32,873 bases of DNA from an uncultured Saprospiraceae bacterium (GCA_937942435.1 CALDEM010000058.1:1-32873); one strand, 5' to 3'; counted from the first letter of the stretch, positions 8,501-16,319 are shown. Numbers and translations: made by a program. The notes: generated by a model not told the origin, from the letters alone.

Positions 8501-11327
8501 TATCGTTAATACCTCATTTCAGGTTTTTGACCATGAAGGAATAAATCAACCAGTTTCGAAACCACAGCCATTCATTGTAACTGGAGGTAAATCCCAAGGT
8601 AAATCATTCGTCAGTGTTTCTCCATCTATTCCTATGATGGTGCTTCATGATCCGCCTACCGATAAAGGCTGGGCAAGTATTTCTGCAGGTGAGATTATCA
8701 GTGGAACATTTAGAACTGGGTTCATTCGTAATATCGGGGAAGCTGTCTTTGTTAAAGGTAAAGTAGGAATCAAGACATCCTTAGGAATCGGTGTTTCATC
8801 AGAAAATGAAGCCTATGTTCAAGCTACAGCCGAAGGACAAATTACTAGAAATATTTCCGAAGAGGGAGAACAAGTGTTCACCTTAGAAACTAATAGAGAG
8901 TTTAGGACTTCCGATAATTTAGTTGGAGAGGATGCTGATATTTTTGTAGGCGCAGCCATAGATAAAACATACTCTTTAGATAGGATACTCAGCATTGATA
9001 CGAATACTTGTGTCTTTGATGAATATGAAAGATACCGATGGCAACCAGATTCAATAAGTACGACTTTCGCCTATAATGTATATGGGATAAAAAATGTTGT
9101 AATCCCCGAATTAGAAGATGCCCAAATTGCCAATGACCGCTTAGCTGACACAGATCCGAATAAACAACCCGATTTTTTCTTCACATCTGCTTTGAAAAGC
9201 TGGAATGATATGCTCGCCGAAAATCAGAAAAATAAAAGGGATGCTATCGACAATGGTATTAGATATATTACCGCTTCTAATATCTCCTTGAATGGAGGGA
9301 ATGCCATCACTGATGAGATAACCTTTGACACTCTAAAAGCCAACACTTATATTAATGTAGTACAAGTTGAGGAGAAAATAGGAGTAGAGACTAAAGTAGA
9401 AGTAGCTGGTAACGGAGGGGAAGGAGGTGCTGCCTTCGTTGGTTTTCATCAATTCCATCCTCTTGGCGCAGAACCTAAAAGCAATGGTTCTAGAGATACG
9501 ACTAATCGGAGGACGGTTACTTTTCATTTAGAAGATGACGATGCTGATGATAAATTCTCGATAGCGATTCATAAAGACCCTACATATGGAACACCGATAT
9601 TTGCATCGAATGGATCAAACTCTTCATGTCCGTATAACGAATGGGACCCAGCGGATCCAGATAGAAAGACCTTGTCATTTGAATTAAGTCCTGTTGGAGC
9701 GGTACAAGTAGATAATGGAAACCCTCTTGGTGAAGTTTTTAAATTCAAAATTAAAAACACCTCTCCATCTATTAATCCTGTGGACTATATAGTATTTCCG
9801 GATTCGAGATATAATGTGAACTTCGCAGAGATAAGACTGAATAATCAAGCTGTCTCAGAGATAGATATTCTTGATGTCGACAAGGGCGCAACAACTCAAG
9901 AAATATCTGTTATAATTGTACCTTCTGCCGTAGCCACTTCTTCTAATCATACTATACGGATAAGAGTAGCTCCTGCATGCAATGGTATCTCTCATCAGAA
10001 TAGTAATGAGTTTCAATTTATCGATTTTTGTGTCAGCTTTCCATCCGATTGTAGTCCTATAAAATTAGTATCACCGGCTAATAATGAAGTGATTAATATA
10101 GCTAATGACAATAAGGTCAAGTTGTTGATGAAAGGATATAACAAAAGCAGATTAGAAAATGTCCAGTTAAGATATAGATCATTTGGGGACGGTGATTGGT
10201 TTAATGGACCAACTTATTCTCAAGCAGAGCTACCCGATGATGTTACCGGACTTCAGACAGATTGGGATATTAGCAATCTTGCAGATGGCCTTTACGATGT
10301 CGCGTTAGTAGTAGAATGTGGACCTGGTTTTGTGAAAAATGGATCTGATATAGTTACTATAATTGTGGATAGAACAAAGCCAATGATATTTGGTACACCT
10401 TCACCTGTGGATGACGACTATGATCAATCAAAGAATGATGAGATATCTATCGCTTTTACAGAATCGGTTTGCTCTGATGGCCATTCTGATGCCACTGCTC
10501 AATTGATAGATCTTTATACAAATGAGGTGCTATCGGTCAATATTACCTGTTTTGATAATGTCATCAAAATTGTGGATGTCGGTGCACTGCAAGGAAGGCC
10601 AGCTTCATTCTATAGAGTTGTTCTTAATGGTGTGACAGATCTTAGAGGCAACCCTGCGGATGAATATAAGTGGGTGTTCGCTGTTGGCAACCCATCTCCT
10701 GCCATTCTTGCTTGTATAGATGATTTGTATATTTCTAATAATAACTCAGATCAAAATGCAATTAGTATTAGCTCTTATAGTGCGAAGTTTATTTCTTCTG
10801 ATGGCTCAGTCCCTAATTTTGGAGAGACCGTTTATACTGCCGAAGAGTTTGTTAATTTACAACAAGGTTTTGAGGTTAATGTAGGAGGGGAGTTTATTGC
10901 ACAGATTGGAGATTGCCTTTCTGATAACCCTTGTTCTACTGTCTTATCAAGTGAACTGTCAACAGATGCTCCTGGTGGCAATCTCAGTTGGGTGATCAAT
11001 GAACTATCGGGATGTGCCAATAGCGTCTTGTTTGACCCAAACAAGACTTTAGGAAATGCTGATATCTGGGTAAATATTGGTGCCGTGGAAAGTGATAAAG
11101 TCAATGTTGTTGTTAAGTCCAATCAAGCACAGACCGATCCTAATCAAAGCAACGAGTTTTCAATTTTGTTATCAATAGGTGCGAATGAATTTGGTATCGG
11201 GAACTATAGCTCCTCTAATGGCAATACTTTTAAAATGACTCTTGAAGTTTCTTATGGTATGGATACCAATAACCCAAATCAGGTTAAAGCGAAGATTAGA
11301 TTAGATCCTTTAGAGCAAGGGCTATAA
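5595..11327 (+). CDS. Large secreted multidomain protein (PPC-like, Ig-like and SdrD_B/CarboxypepD_reg-like modules)
   Basis: I place the start at 5595 rather than the in-frame ATG at 5517. The later start opens directly into a signal peptide (MKLQFTSSLIILCL..., cleavage near SHAQ) and gives 1910 residues. Readable modules are: a PPC-like beta domain (about 218-312); two 'YKWQ/YQWQ...FRR' Ig-like units (about 315-545); three SdrD_B/CarboxypepD_reg-like folds (about 542-616, 654-722, 759-819); a central region with an LHDPP motif near residue 1017; a bacterial Ig-like domain starting 'DRTKPMIFGTPSPVDDDYD' (about 1592-1698); and a 'LQQGFEVNVGGEFIAQIGDC' element (about 1755-1774) of the kind found near the ends of Bacteroidota secreted proteins. 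No type IX sorting domain is visible in the last 130 residues. No catalytic motif was recognised; adhesion or matrix function is likely. Confidence 0.85.
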   Translation: MKLQFTSSLIILCLMLLTLVSHAQVLNDNINYQVRSLSYSITNDDDNGDEEILFEFNLVDDDGNRVATDVNNQNKECILFGGTCYNGCSKTQTKNLLTKINSSSKGYDWTMESWETDGDENCSNADNATSYKRTHGFRDPSNASIGFWNAFGINQSNSASAELNEVWRYTNGNTSGSPLDFGTLEHGDSKIHRNNSNRSAPEGASSYMGYTNQWRGAGIWYHNGNDIFYRFKITGKSKRVTIETISRYFDTRLMLSKASDPGRPFAFNDNDDRSRQSEIVADLGPDTYLIIVKGKDNTYEGEFGIDINVVDLPVSAGTITATSPTLICDTNPYSKINNTVSAHSLAHSNNGPLYLSTTKLSYNAGAVSYKWQMAIGDDGFDDINDSGISGATAANLPASVTRKMPDLSEAISKKVRFRRIATIGGNIASSNIVEYNFQSSTAVKGSISLSGSNTIKEGDDPGIFISTDNGSVTPGPPSYQWQKNITNDADANFVNISGATSASYDLGGLSQTTWFRRQITDGCGDKTASTIPIKITVYPANGVVSGRVSTLSGGQGAGISGVKVTATPKPGLIGAVTKDILTASDGTYTIDGLYYGATSWDYDVIPELAEHGFKFDVLQGGSPAIPVTITLSSSDPVEDGVNGGGLNFIDTTGYNISGRIVQKYNSDDVPGDETFGKNSVIVKLLIGDGDGNFTPTNAVDTTDNNGDYTLFAATAGIYKVVPEYSLVIMGESVDHSFNPIDRTLNVSEEATGADFEDQTRRIFKGIVADGCGKGVGTLEFTLQFEEDPLGQNKFVLNHDNATDTFAFILPARNYTDFTFKVLASDPAFNNPTNALAHMEAQLDRYDNFSANLSFRDTVVSLRYLPKPIITFEGIPSAIAACVGQELEGTALEGIPRIEDSETYPDFQVKVWERLGVGVDGCPLNTGYIKVNSGGTSNGLAYPVIDGVLKDEDGSKWLLAGGVPDLIAPHIVNTSFQVFDHEGINQPVSKPQPFIVTGGKSQGKSFVSVSPSIPMMVLHDPPTDKGWASISAGEIISGTFRTGFIRNIGEAVFVKGKVGIKTSLGIGVSSENEAYVQATAEGQITRNISEEGEQVFTLETNREFRTSDNLVGEDADIFVGAAIDKTYSLDRILSIDTNTCVFDEYERYRWQPDSISTTFAYNVYGIKNVVIPELEDAQIANDRLADTDPNKQPDFFFTSALKSWNDMLAENQKNKRDAIDNGIRYITASNISLNGGNAITDEITFDTLKANTYINVVQVEEKIGVETKVEVAGNGGEGGAAFVGFHQFHPLGAEPKSNGSRDTTNRRTVTFHLEDDDADDKFSIAIHKDPTYGTPIFASNGSNSSCPYNEWDPADPDRKTLSFELSPVGAVQVDNGNPLGEVFKFKIKNTSPSINPVDYIVFPDSRYNVNFAEIRLNNQAVSEIDILDVDKGATTQEISVIIVPSAVATSSNHTIRIRVAPACNGISHQNSNEFQFIDFCVSFPSDCSPIKLVSPANNEVINIANDNKVKLLMKGYNKSRLENVQLRYRSFGDGDWFNGPTYSQAELPDDVTGLQTDWDISNLADGLYDVALVVECGPGFVKNGSDIVTIIVDRTKPMIFGTPSPVDDDYDQSKNDEISIAFTESVCSDGHSDATAQLIDLYTNEVLSVNITCFDNVIKIVDVGALQGRPASFYRVVLNGVTDLRGNPADEYKWVFAVGNPSPAILACIDDLYISNNNSDQNAISISSYSAKFISSDGSVPNFGETVYTAEEFVNLQQGFEVNVGGEFIAQIGDCLSDNPCSTVLSSELSTDAPGGNLSWVINELSGCANSVLFDPNKTLGNADIWVNIGAVESDKVNVVVKSNQAQTDPNQSNEFSILLSIGANEFGIGNYSSSNGNTFKMTLEVSYGMDTNNPNQVKAKIRLDPLEQGL

Positions 11328-11401
11328 AGAACCATATAGCTAATGAGGAATGATTTCGATTGCATTGATCGCTTAATTCCCGGCATTATTTACATATAAA
11401 T

Positions 11402-11442
11402 AAACGAAGGGGAAAGATCTATATCTTTCCCCTTCGTTTTTT
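11402..11442. terminator. Strong, probably bidirectional, intrinsic terminator
   Basis: A perfect 17-bp stem (11402-11418 pairing with 11423-11439) closes a 4-nt loop CTAT. It is followed by a T-run on the plus strand and has an A-rich flank that gives U-rich sequence on the minus strand. It lies between the convergent genes ending at 11327 (plus) and 11531 (minus), so it can serve both. Confidence 0.9.
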
Positions 11443-11530
11443 AATAGATTAGATGTGTAAGATGTTTTGTGAATCATCAAAGTGGCTTTAATGTTCAAGT
11501 GTATTTTAACATGGCAAAGCCAGTTGCTCA

Positions 11531-11890
11531 TCACTCCGTACTTATATTAGTAGACACCTTATCAGTAATATACCATCGATCATCAATCTTAAGCAAGTTG
11601 AAGTAATCAGTGAATAGTCGATTAGGAATCTCAAGCTCTATTTTTGCAGATGCGGCGTTTCGCGTGATGTCAATATCGATGATTCGGCCTTCAGCATTTT
11701 CTAATCTTGGTCTTGGCTTGAAGTTACTCAGATATTGCGTTCTACTTCTTACATCTGCTTTTCCATCTCTGATGAATTTAAGATGACAAGTTGAGTGCAT
11801 GGCACTTCCGATGAGCGTAGTGTCTCCTGTTAGCCAGCCATCAAAGTAATTTTGAATCGTTGCTTCGATCGCGACTTTGTTATCGGCCAT
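11531..11890 (-). CDS. NTF2/SnoaL-like (lumazine-binding-type) protein, signal peptide apparently lost
   Basis: From the first ATG the product is 119 residues. An N-terminal helix 'AIEATIQNYFDGWLTGDTTLIGSAMH' and 'YFNLLKIDDRWYITDKVSTN' near the end resemble the Lumazine_bd_2/SnoaL-like group of the NTF2 superfamily. The frame continues open upstream through codons for ILTILFTSCITHLTVNAQS, a convincing export signal, but a TGA at 11963-11965 precedes it and there is no ATG, GTG or TTG between. Before the TGA the frame reads TTG AAA CAC (L/M-K-H), so an ancestral 'MKH(x)ILTIL...' signal peptide was probably interrupted. Either a cytoplasmic short form is made or the gene is dying. It lies next to another decayed gene on the same strand. 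Confidence 0.6.
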   Translation of the reverse strand: MADNKVAIEATIQNYFDGWLTGDTTLIGSAMHSTCHLKFIRDGKADVRSRTQYLSNFKPRPRLENAEGRIIDIDITRNAASAKIELEIPNRLFTDYFNLLKIDDRWYITDKVSTNISTE

Positions 11891-12019
11891 ATCAGTTGAT
11901 GATGTGCTTTGAGCATTAACGGTAAGATGGGTTATGCAGCTTGTGAAGAGTATTGTGAGGATTCAGTGTTTCAAAATTATGATGTTTAAGAAGTGATTAG
12001 GTTATTGTCAAAGTTATTT

Positions 12020-12336
12020 TAAAAATCGAGCCTCATATTGACTTTTAGACTAACGCCTCAGTTTTTAACTAAGAAGTCGTTATTATAATTATTTGTGAAA
12101 ACGAGGTATACGTAGCTTAAGGGTTTGTACTCCCATTGGACATGACCATTGACATTAAAGTTATTACGCTGGGTATTATATTGAAAATAATTGGTCCAGT
12201 TGAGTCGATTGCTGAAGTAGATTTCTGATGTTAATCTTCCAAGATGAAAGGTTCGCTTTCCTAAGTAATTGAGATCGATAGCGTTTATAAAATAAGAGGC
12301 TGAGATTACTGCTGTAGGCAGCATACGATATGACAT
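12020..12336 (-). pseudogene. C-terminal fragment of a DUF5916-type outer-membrane protein
   Basis: The frame encodes a beta-barrel-like C-terminus: 'FSNRLNWTNYFQYNTQRNNF', then 'VNGHVQWEYKPLSYVYLVFTNNYN'. This is the pattern I associate with the end of DUF5916 proteins (about 700-900 residues, with an N-terminal CBM9-like domain). Only about 90 residues remain; an in-frame stop lies a few codons before the first Met and I see no more of the family upstream. At 12058-12060 a TGA interrupts the frame. Beyond it the frame resumes as GVSLKVNMRLDF and ends in TAA at 12020-12022, as expected for a barrel ending in Phe. The interrupted codon was probably CGA (Arg). Truncation plus nonsense make this a pseudogene. 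The family call is from memory of the motif. Confidence 0.6.
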
Positions 12337-12581
12337 ACGTCTTACAGTCAGTCAGAGATTGAAATCGGTAACCAAAAGTTGCCCATAGGTATCAGTTATC
12401 GGGAGGAGGTAGGTAAAGGGTTAGGCAAGTTGAGAAGCTAACCTTCTGTGCCTGGAATGATTCTTGCTTCTGCATACGATCCGTTCTTCTTTTTTCATTA
12501 GCCAATAATCCATATCCTCGATCCTCACGTTATTTACTATATTACTCTTCATACTGATTAACTAACGATATAACGATCGAC

Positions 12582-13868
12582 ATGAGTGGAGAAAGAGTAG
12601 ACACTACTGGTAACTATAAGTGGCTCGTCTTAGGGTTATTGACGCTTGTCTATACTTTTAACTTCATAGACCGACAGATCCTGGTTATTCTATCAGAACC
12701 CATTAAGGCTGAGCTAGGACTTTCTGATACACAGTTGGGTTTATTGACAGGGTTGGCCTTTGCAGCCTTGTATGTTATCTTAGGTATACCTATCGCTAGG
12801 TTTGCTGACACTAGCAACCGAAAGAACATTGTGGCCGCCAGCTTAGCTGTCTGGTCGGGCATGACAGCTATATCGGGTAGTGTTACTAGTTTCTTTCAGT
12901 TGTTTTTGGCCAGAGTAGGGGTAGGCATAGGAGAAGCAGGAGGAAGCCCTCCAGCACATGCCATCATATCGGATTACTTCCCGCCTAAGAAGAGAGCTAC
13001 TGCCTTATCGATATACTCAACAGGGATTTACTTTGGTATTCTTTTGGGTTATGTTATTGGTGGGGTTATAGCAAAGTACTATGGTTGGAGGATTGCCTTT
13101 TATAGTATCGGTATACCCGGGGTGCTTTTTGCCTTGATCATTTATTTTGTCATAAAAGAACCCATCAAAGGTCAATCTGATCCAGAAGGTGAAGTAGTTG
13201 ATACACCTCCTTTAGGCCAGGTTATTTCAAATTTGCTAAGTAAGAAGACCTTTTGGTTTGTAGCATTAGGTAGTGGTTTTAATGCCTTTGGAACCTATGG
13301 TGTGGGCAATTTTCTTCCATCTTTTCTAATAAGAGTACACGAGTTAGATATTGCAGTGGTTGGGATTGCGTTAGGTGGGGCGATGGGTATAGGAGGAATG
13401 TTAGGCACCTTCTTTGGTGGTTTTTATTCTGATCGTCAGGAGGATAAGAGATGGTATATGTGGATAGCTTTAGTGGGTGGCTTGCTCAATACTATTCCTT
13501 CCTTGGTCCTTTTCTTTACAGAAAATGGGGTGCTGGCCATGTGGATGGTTCTTTTCACAAGTACTTTCACGGCATTCTATTTAGGCCCCTCGATTGCAGT
13601 CTGTCATAGTTTGGTCAACGCTAAAATGCGTGCATTTACATCTTCGATCTTCTTCTTTATACTCAATCTTATAGGCCTGGGCATTGGTCCGTTAGCAATA
13701 GGATTATTGAGTGATTACCTTGAGCCTGAATATGGCAATCTTAGTTTGAGATATGCCTTTTGTATTACAATTTTCACTGGGATCTTATCTTCTATCTTTT
13801 TCTATATGGGATCAAGAACATATTACGATGATTTAGAAGTAGTACAAGGCCAAGATGCTTATGTCTAA
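12582..13868 (+). CDS. MFS transporter, spinster-like family
   Basis: The 428-residue protein has about 12 hydrophobic helices. The early 'FNFIDRQIL' (D30-R31) and 'LGLSDTQLGLLTGLAFAALY' are characteristic of spinster-type and related major facilitator proteins. The loop between helices 2 and 3 carries the MFS motif A pattern (GIPIARFADTSNRKNI). 'GIGEAGGSPPAHAIISDYFP' follows helix 4. It should move a small organic substrate across the inner membrane by proton coupling; the substrate cannot be read from sequence. It is the first gene of a same-strand cluster (next start 49 nt downstream) with a serine hydrolase, cupin and SDR protein, suggesting import or export of a compound processed by those enzymes. 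Confidence 0.9.
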   Translation: MSGERVDTTGNYKWLVLGLLTLVYTFNFIDRQILVILSEPIKAELGLSDTQLGLLTGLAFAALYVILGIPIARFADTSNRKNIVAASLAVWSGMTAISGSVTSFFQLFLARVGVGIGEAGGSPPAHAIISDYFPPKKRATALSIYSTGIYFGILLGYVIGGVIAKYYGWRIAFYSIGIPGVLFALIIYFVIKEPIKGQSDPEGEVVDTPPLGQVISNLLSKKTFWFVALGSGFNAFGTYGVGNFLPSFLIRVHELDIAVVGIALGGAMGIGGMLGTFFGGFYSDRQEDKRWYMWIALVGGLLNTIPSLVLFFTENGVLAMWMVLFTSTFTAFYLGPSIAVCHSLVNAKMRAFTSSIFFFILNLIGLGIGPLAIGLLSDYLEPEYGNLSLRYAFCITIFTGILSSIFFYMGSRTYYDDLEVVQGQDAYV

Positions 13869-13917
13869 TCATTGAACAGAGCTATGAAAATGCAAGTGTA
13901 AATTTAAATTTAGAAAA

Positions 13918-15171
13918 ATGAAAAGTATTCTAATCTCTATCTTTTTAATAACGAGCATGTACGTGGGTCAAGCCCAAATGAATATGCTATCCGCATCACC
14001 TGAAGATGTAGGTATGTCTTCAGAACGGTTGGATAGACTCAATGAGCAGATGCATGGGTTTGTGGAGAGAGGAGAACTTGCAGGTGTGCACACGCTTATT
14101 TATAGAAAGGGTCAGGTGATACATGAAGATGTCCATGGTGTTTCTGATCTCAAGCAAGGCACTACATTGGCTAAGGATGATATGTGGCGGATTTATTCTA
14201 TGACAAAACCGATTGTCTCAGTAGGCTTGATGATGCTTTATGAAGAAGGAAGGTTTCAACTTAATGATCCTTTAGGAAAATATATCCCAGGCTTTATGGA
14301 GATGACAGTCTATAAAGAAGGAGAAGGTGTAGTGCCTGCTAAAAACAAAGTCAGAGTTATTGATGTCCTCAGACATACTAGTGGATTAGGATATGGCTGG
14401 GGTGGTGGCAATTATGTTGATTCAGTTTATAATTCAGTAAGCAAATGGAAAATGCCAACAACAGGTGACTTTGTAGATTGGCTAAGTGACCAGCCACTTT
14501 ATTATGAACCTGGAGAAGGCTGGAGATATAGTGTTTCGACGGATGTCTGTGGTAGATTGATCGAAGTGTTATCTGGTCAACGACTTGATGTTTATCTAAA
14601 AGAAAAGATCCTTGACCCTTTGGGCATGGATGATACGGCCTTTGAAGTATCAAGTGATAAAACCAGTCGATTTGTTACTAACTATACTACTGCCAAAGAT
14701 GGCAGCGGTTTGAAAGCTATTGATCATCGATCGATGAGTAATTACACAAAGAAAGTTACTCACTTTTCTGGTGGAGGAGGCATGGTGTCTACTATGGATG
14801 ATTATCTAACATTTAGCAAGATGCTACTCAATGGTGGTGCACTTGATGGACATAGATTCTTAAGCCCTAAGACTTTAGAGTTAATGACCTTGGATCATAC
14901 TGCTGGTATCGAGCACCAAGGTGGGCCGATTGTATTGCCAGGGACAGGCCATGGTTTTGGACTTGGGTTTACTGTAACCACAGACTTAGCAGCATCTGCT
15001 ATGACGGGCTCTAATGGAGCATTTGGTTGGGGTGGTGCAGCAGGGACTTATTTTAGAGTAGACCCTGAAGAAGATATGATATATATCATGATGATACAAC
15101 TCATGCCTTATAATCATTTGCAAGCAAGAGAAAAATTTCAAACGATGGTTTATCAAGCTATCATTGATTAG
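13918..15171 (+). CDS. Secreted class C beta-lactamase-like serine hydrolase (EstB-type)
   Basis: This 417-residue protein begins with a signal peptide (about 1-20, ending GQAQ). It has the beta-lactamase-superfamily nucleophile motif S94-M-T-K97, the second motif Y204-S-V within 'WRYSVSTDVCGRLIEVLSG', and a C-terminal 'GHGFGLGF' strand in place of the KTG box, as in EstB-like esterases and related serine hydrolases. Helix 'RLDRLNEQMHGFVERGELAG' and 'LIYRKGQVIHEDVHG' at the N-terminus are typical. It probably hydrolyses an ester or amide in the periplasm rather than giving antibiotic resistance. It is downstream of the MFS transporter by 49 nt and upstream of the cupin by 23 nt, a likely operon. 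Confidence 0.9.
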   Translation: MKSILISIFLITSMYVGQAQMNMLSASPEDVGMSSERLDRLNEQMHGFVERGELAGVHTLIYRKGQVIHEDVHGVSDLKQGTTLAKDDMWRIYSMTKPIVSVGLMMLYEEGRFQLNDPLGKYIPGFMEMTVYKEGEGVVPAKNKVRVIDVLRHTSGLGYGWGGGNYVDSVYNSVSKWKMPTTGDFVDWLSDQPLYYEPGEGWRYSVSTDVCGRLIEVLSGQRLDVYLKEKILDPLGMDDTAFEVSSDKTSRFVTNYTTAKDGSGLKAIDHRSMSNYTKKVTHFSGGGGMVSTMDDYLTFSKMLLNGGALDGHRFLSPKTLELMTLDHTAGIEHQGGPIVLPGTGHGFGLGFTVTTDLAASAMTGSNGAFGWGGAAGTYFRVDPEEDMIYIMMIQLMPYNHLQAREKFQTMVYQAIID

Positions 15172-15194
15172 ACTTAGATATAATTAGAAAACTG

Positions 15195-15554
15195 ATGATT
15201 GAAAAAATAAGTTGGGATGATGTCCCTGAGGAAGAAGTAACACCAAAGATGTTCAGACGTATTATACATGGAGAAAAGATCATGGTGGCGAAGATGAGAT
15301 TTAAAGATGGTTTTCGAGTGCCGCTCCATAGTCATCATCATGAGCAAGTAACTCAGGTACAGAAAGGAACGATCAGGTTTTGGTTTGGAGAAAACAAAGG
15401 GCAGGTAATAGATGTACACGCAGGAGAGTCTGTTGTGCTCCCAGGTCATTTGCCTCATGAAGCATTGATGATCGGTGATGTTGAAGAGACGGATACTTGG
15501 GCACCACCAAGAGAAGATTGGTTAGATGGTACTGATGACTATCTTAAAAAGTAG
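15195..15554 (+). CDS. Small single-domain cupin
   Basis: The 119-residue protein is one conserved cupin barrel. Cupin motif 1 reads 'PLHSHHHEQVTQVQKG', with likely metal ligands H45 and H47. Q51 stands where the canonical Glu of HxH(x)3-4E falls, and E50 is adjacent. Motif 2, 'PGHLPHEAL', supplies H88 (or H85). The end 'DTWAPPREDWL' is shared by a group of small bacterial cupins often encoded beside SDR enzymes. It could be a small dioxygenase, an isomerase or a ligand-binding protein; the reaction is not evident. It ends 3 nt before the SDR gene, so the two are almost certainly co-transcribed and probably act on the same substrate. Confidence 0.88.
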   Translation: MIEKISWDDVPEEEVTPKMFRRIIHGEKIMVAKMRFKDGFRVPLHSHHHEQVTQVQKGTIRFWFGENKGQVIDVHAGESVVLPGHLPHEALMIGDVEETDTWAPPREDWLDGTDDYLKK

Positions 15555-15557
15555 GAT

Positions 15558-16319
15558 ATGGATCTTGGCATAGCAGGAAAGAAAGCACTTGTACTAGCTA
15601 GTAGTAAGGGACTTGGTAAAGGAGTCGCTATAGAACTCGCAAGAGAAGGTGTGGAGGTCATGATCTGTGGTCGGGATACTGAAGCATTAGAAAGTACTAA
15701 GGTGGAGATTGAAGCGCTCGGTAATTCAAAAGTACACAGCGTCCGAGGTGATCTATCAAGTGCTGAAGGTCGTACAGTTGTTATCGATGCGGTAAGGCAA
15801 TCTTTAGGATCAGTGGATATTCTAATTACCAATACTGGTGGCCCACCTCCTGGCAACTTCGATGATGTTACTCTTGATGATTGGGAGAAGGCATATCGCC
15901 TACTTATAGAAAGTGCAGTGGGTATTATCAAAGAGCTACTTCCAGACATGAAGAAGAAAGGCTGGGGTAGGATCGTAAGTATTACTTCTATGTCTATCCA
16001 ACAACCTGTCGACGGTTTGATTTTATCTAATGCTGTGCGATCAACATTCTTAGGATTAGTAAAGTCCCTTTCTAACGAGTTAGCGCCGTACAATATCACA
16101 GTCAATAATGTCTTGCCAGGTTATACCAATACTGATAGATTGAAAAGTCTGATTAAGGCCAATCCTAATTTTGACAAGGATGTAGCTACTGTTCCGATGG
16201 GAAGGATAGCAGAGGTTAGAGAATTTGCGCAAGCGGTCACTTTCTTAGCCAGTGATTGTGCCAGCTATATCACAGGCGTTTCACTCCCAGTGGATGGAGG
16301 TTGGATCAAAGGAGTATGA
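15558..16319 (+). CDS. SDR-family protein lacking the canonical Tyr-x-x-x-Lys
   Basis: The 253-residue protein has the classical SDR length and Rossmann layout. It has an N-terminal nucleotide-binding turn 'ASSKGLGKG' (14-22; TGxxxGxG with T to A and G to S), 'DILITNTGGPPPGNF' for NAG, 'GRIVSITSMS' and 'APYNITVNNVLPGYTNTDRL', and ends 'SYITGVSLPVDGGW'. Where active SDRs have Y-x-x-x-K, aligning on the following 'GLVKSLSNELA' puts S157 and R161 in 'LSNAVRS'. I recall a widespread bacterial SDR subfamily with the same 'QP..GL.LSNA.R' signature, so this may be a family trait rather than damage. It is annotated in relatives as oxidoreductase or 3-oxoacyl-ACP reductase-like; the activity is uncertain. 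Confidence 0.88.
   Translation: MDLGIAGKKALVLASSKGLGKGVAIELAREGVEVMICGRDTEALESTKVEIEALGNSKVHSVRGDLSSAEGRTVVIDAVRQSLGSVDILITNTGGPPPGNFDDVTLDDWEKAYRLLIESAVGIIKELLPDMKKKGWGRIVSITSMSIQQPVDGLILSNAVRSTFLGLVKSLSNELAPYNITVNNVLPGYTNTDRLKSLIKANPNFDKDVATVPMGRIAEVREFAQAVTFLASDCASYITGVSLPVDGGWIKGV

Noticed and set aside
12337..12581. Short minus-strand frame starting MDYWLMKKEER
   Set aside because: About 30 codons, no recognisable family, and the frame closes quickly; it may be leftover sequence from decayed DNA.
13918..15171. Antibiotic-resistance beta-lactamase
   Set aside because: The S-x-x-K and Y-S-V motifs with no KTG box, plus the metabolic-cluster context, fit EstB-like esterases and related hydrolases better than a resistance enzyme.
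15539..16105. 188-codon minus-strand open frame
   Set aside because: It is antisense to the well-supported SDR gene and has no recognisable domain; a shadow frame.
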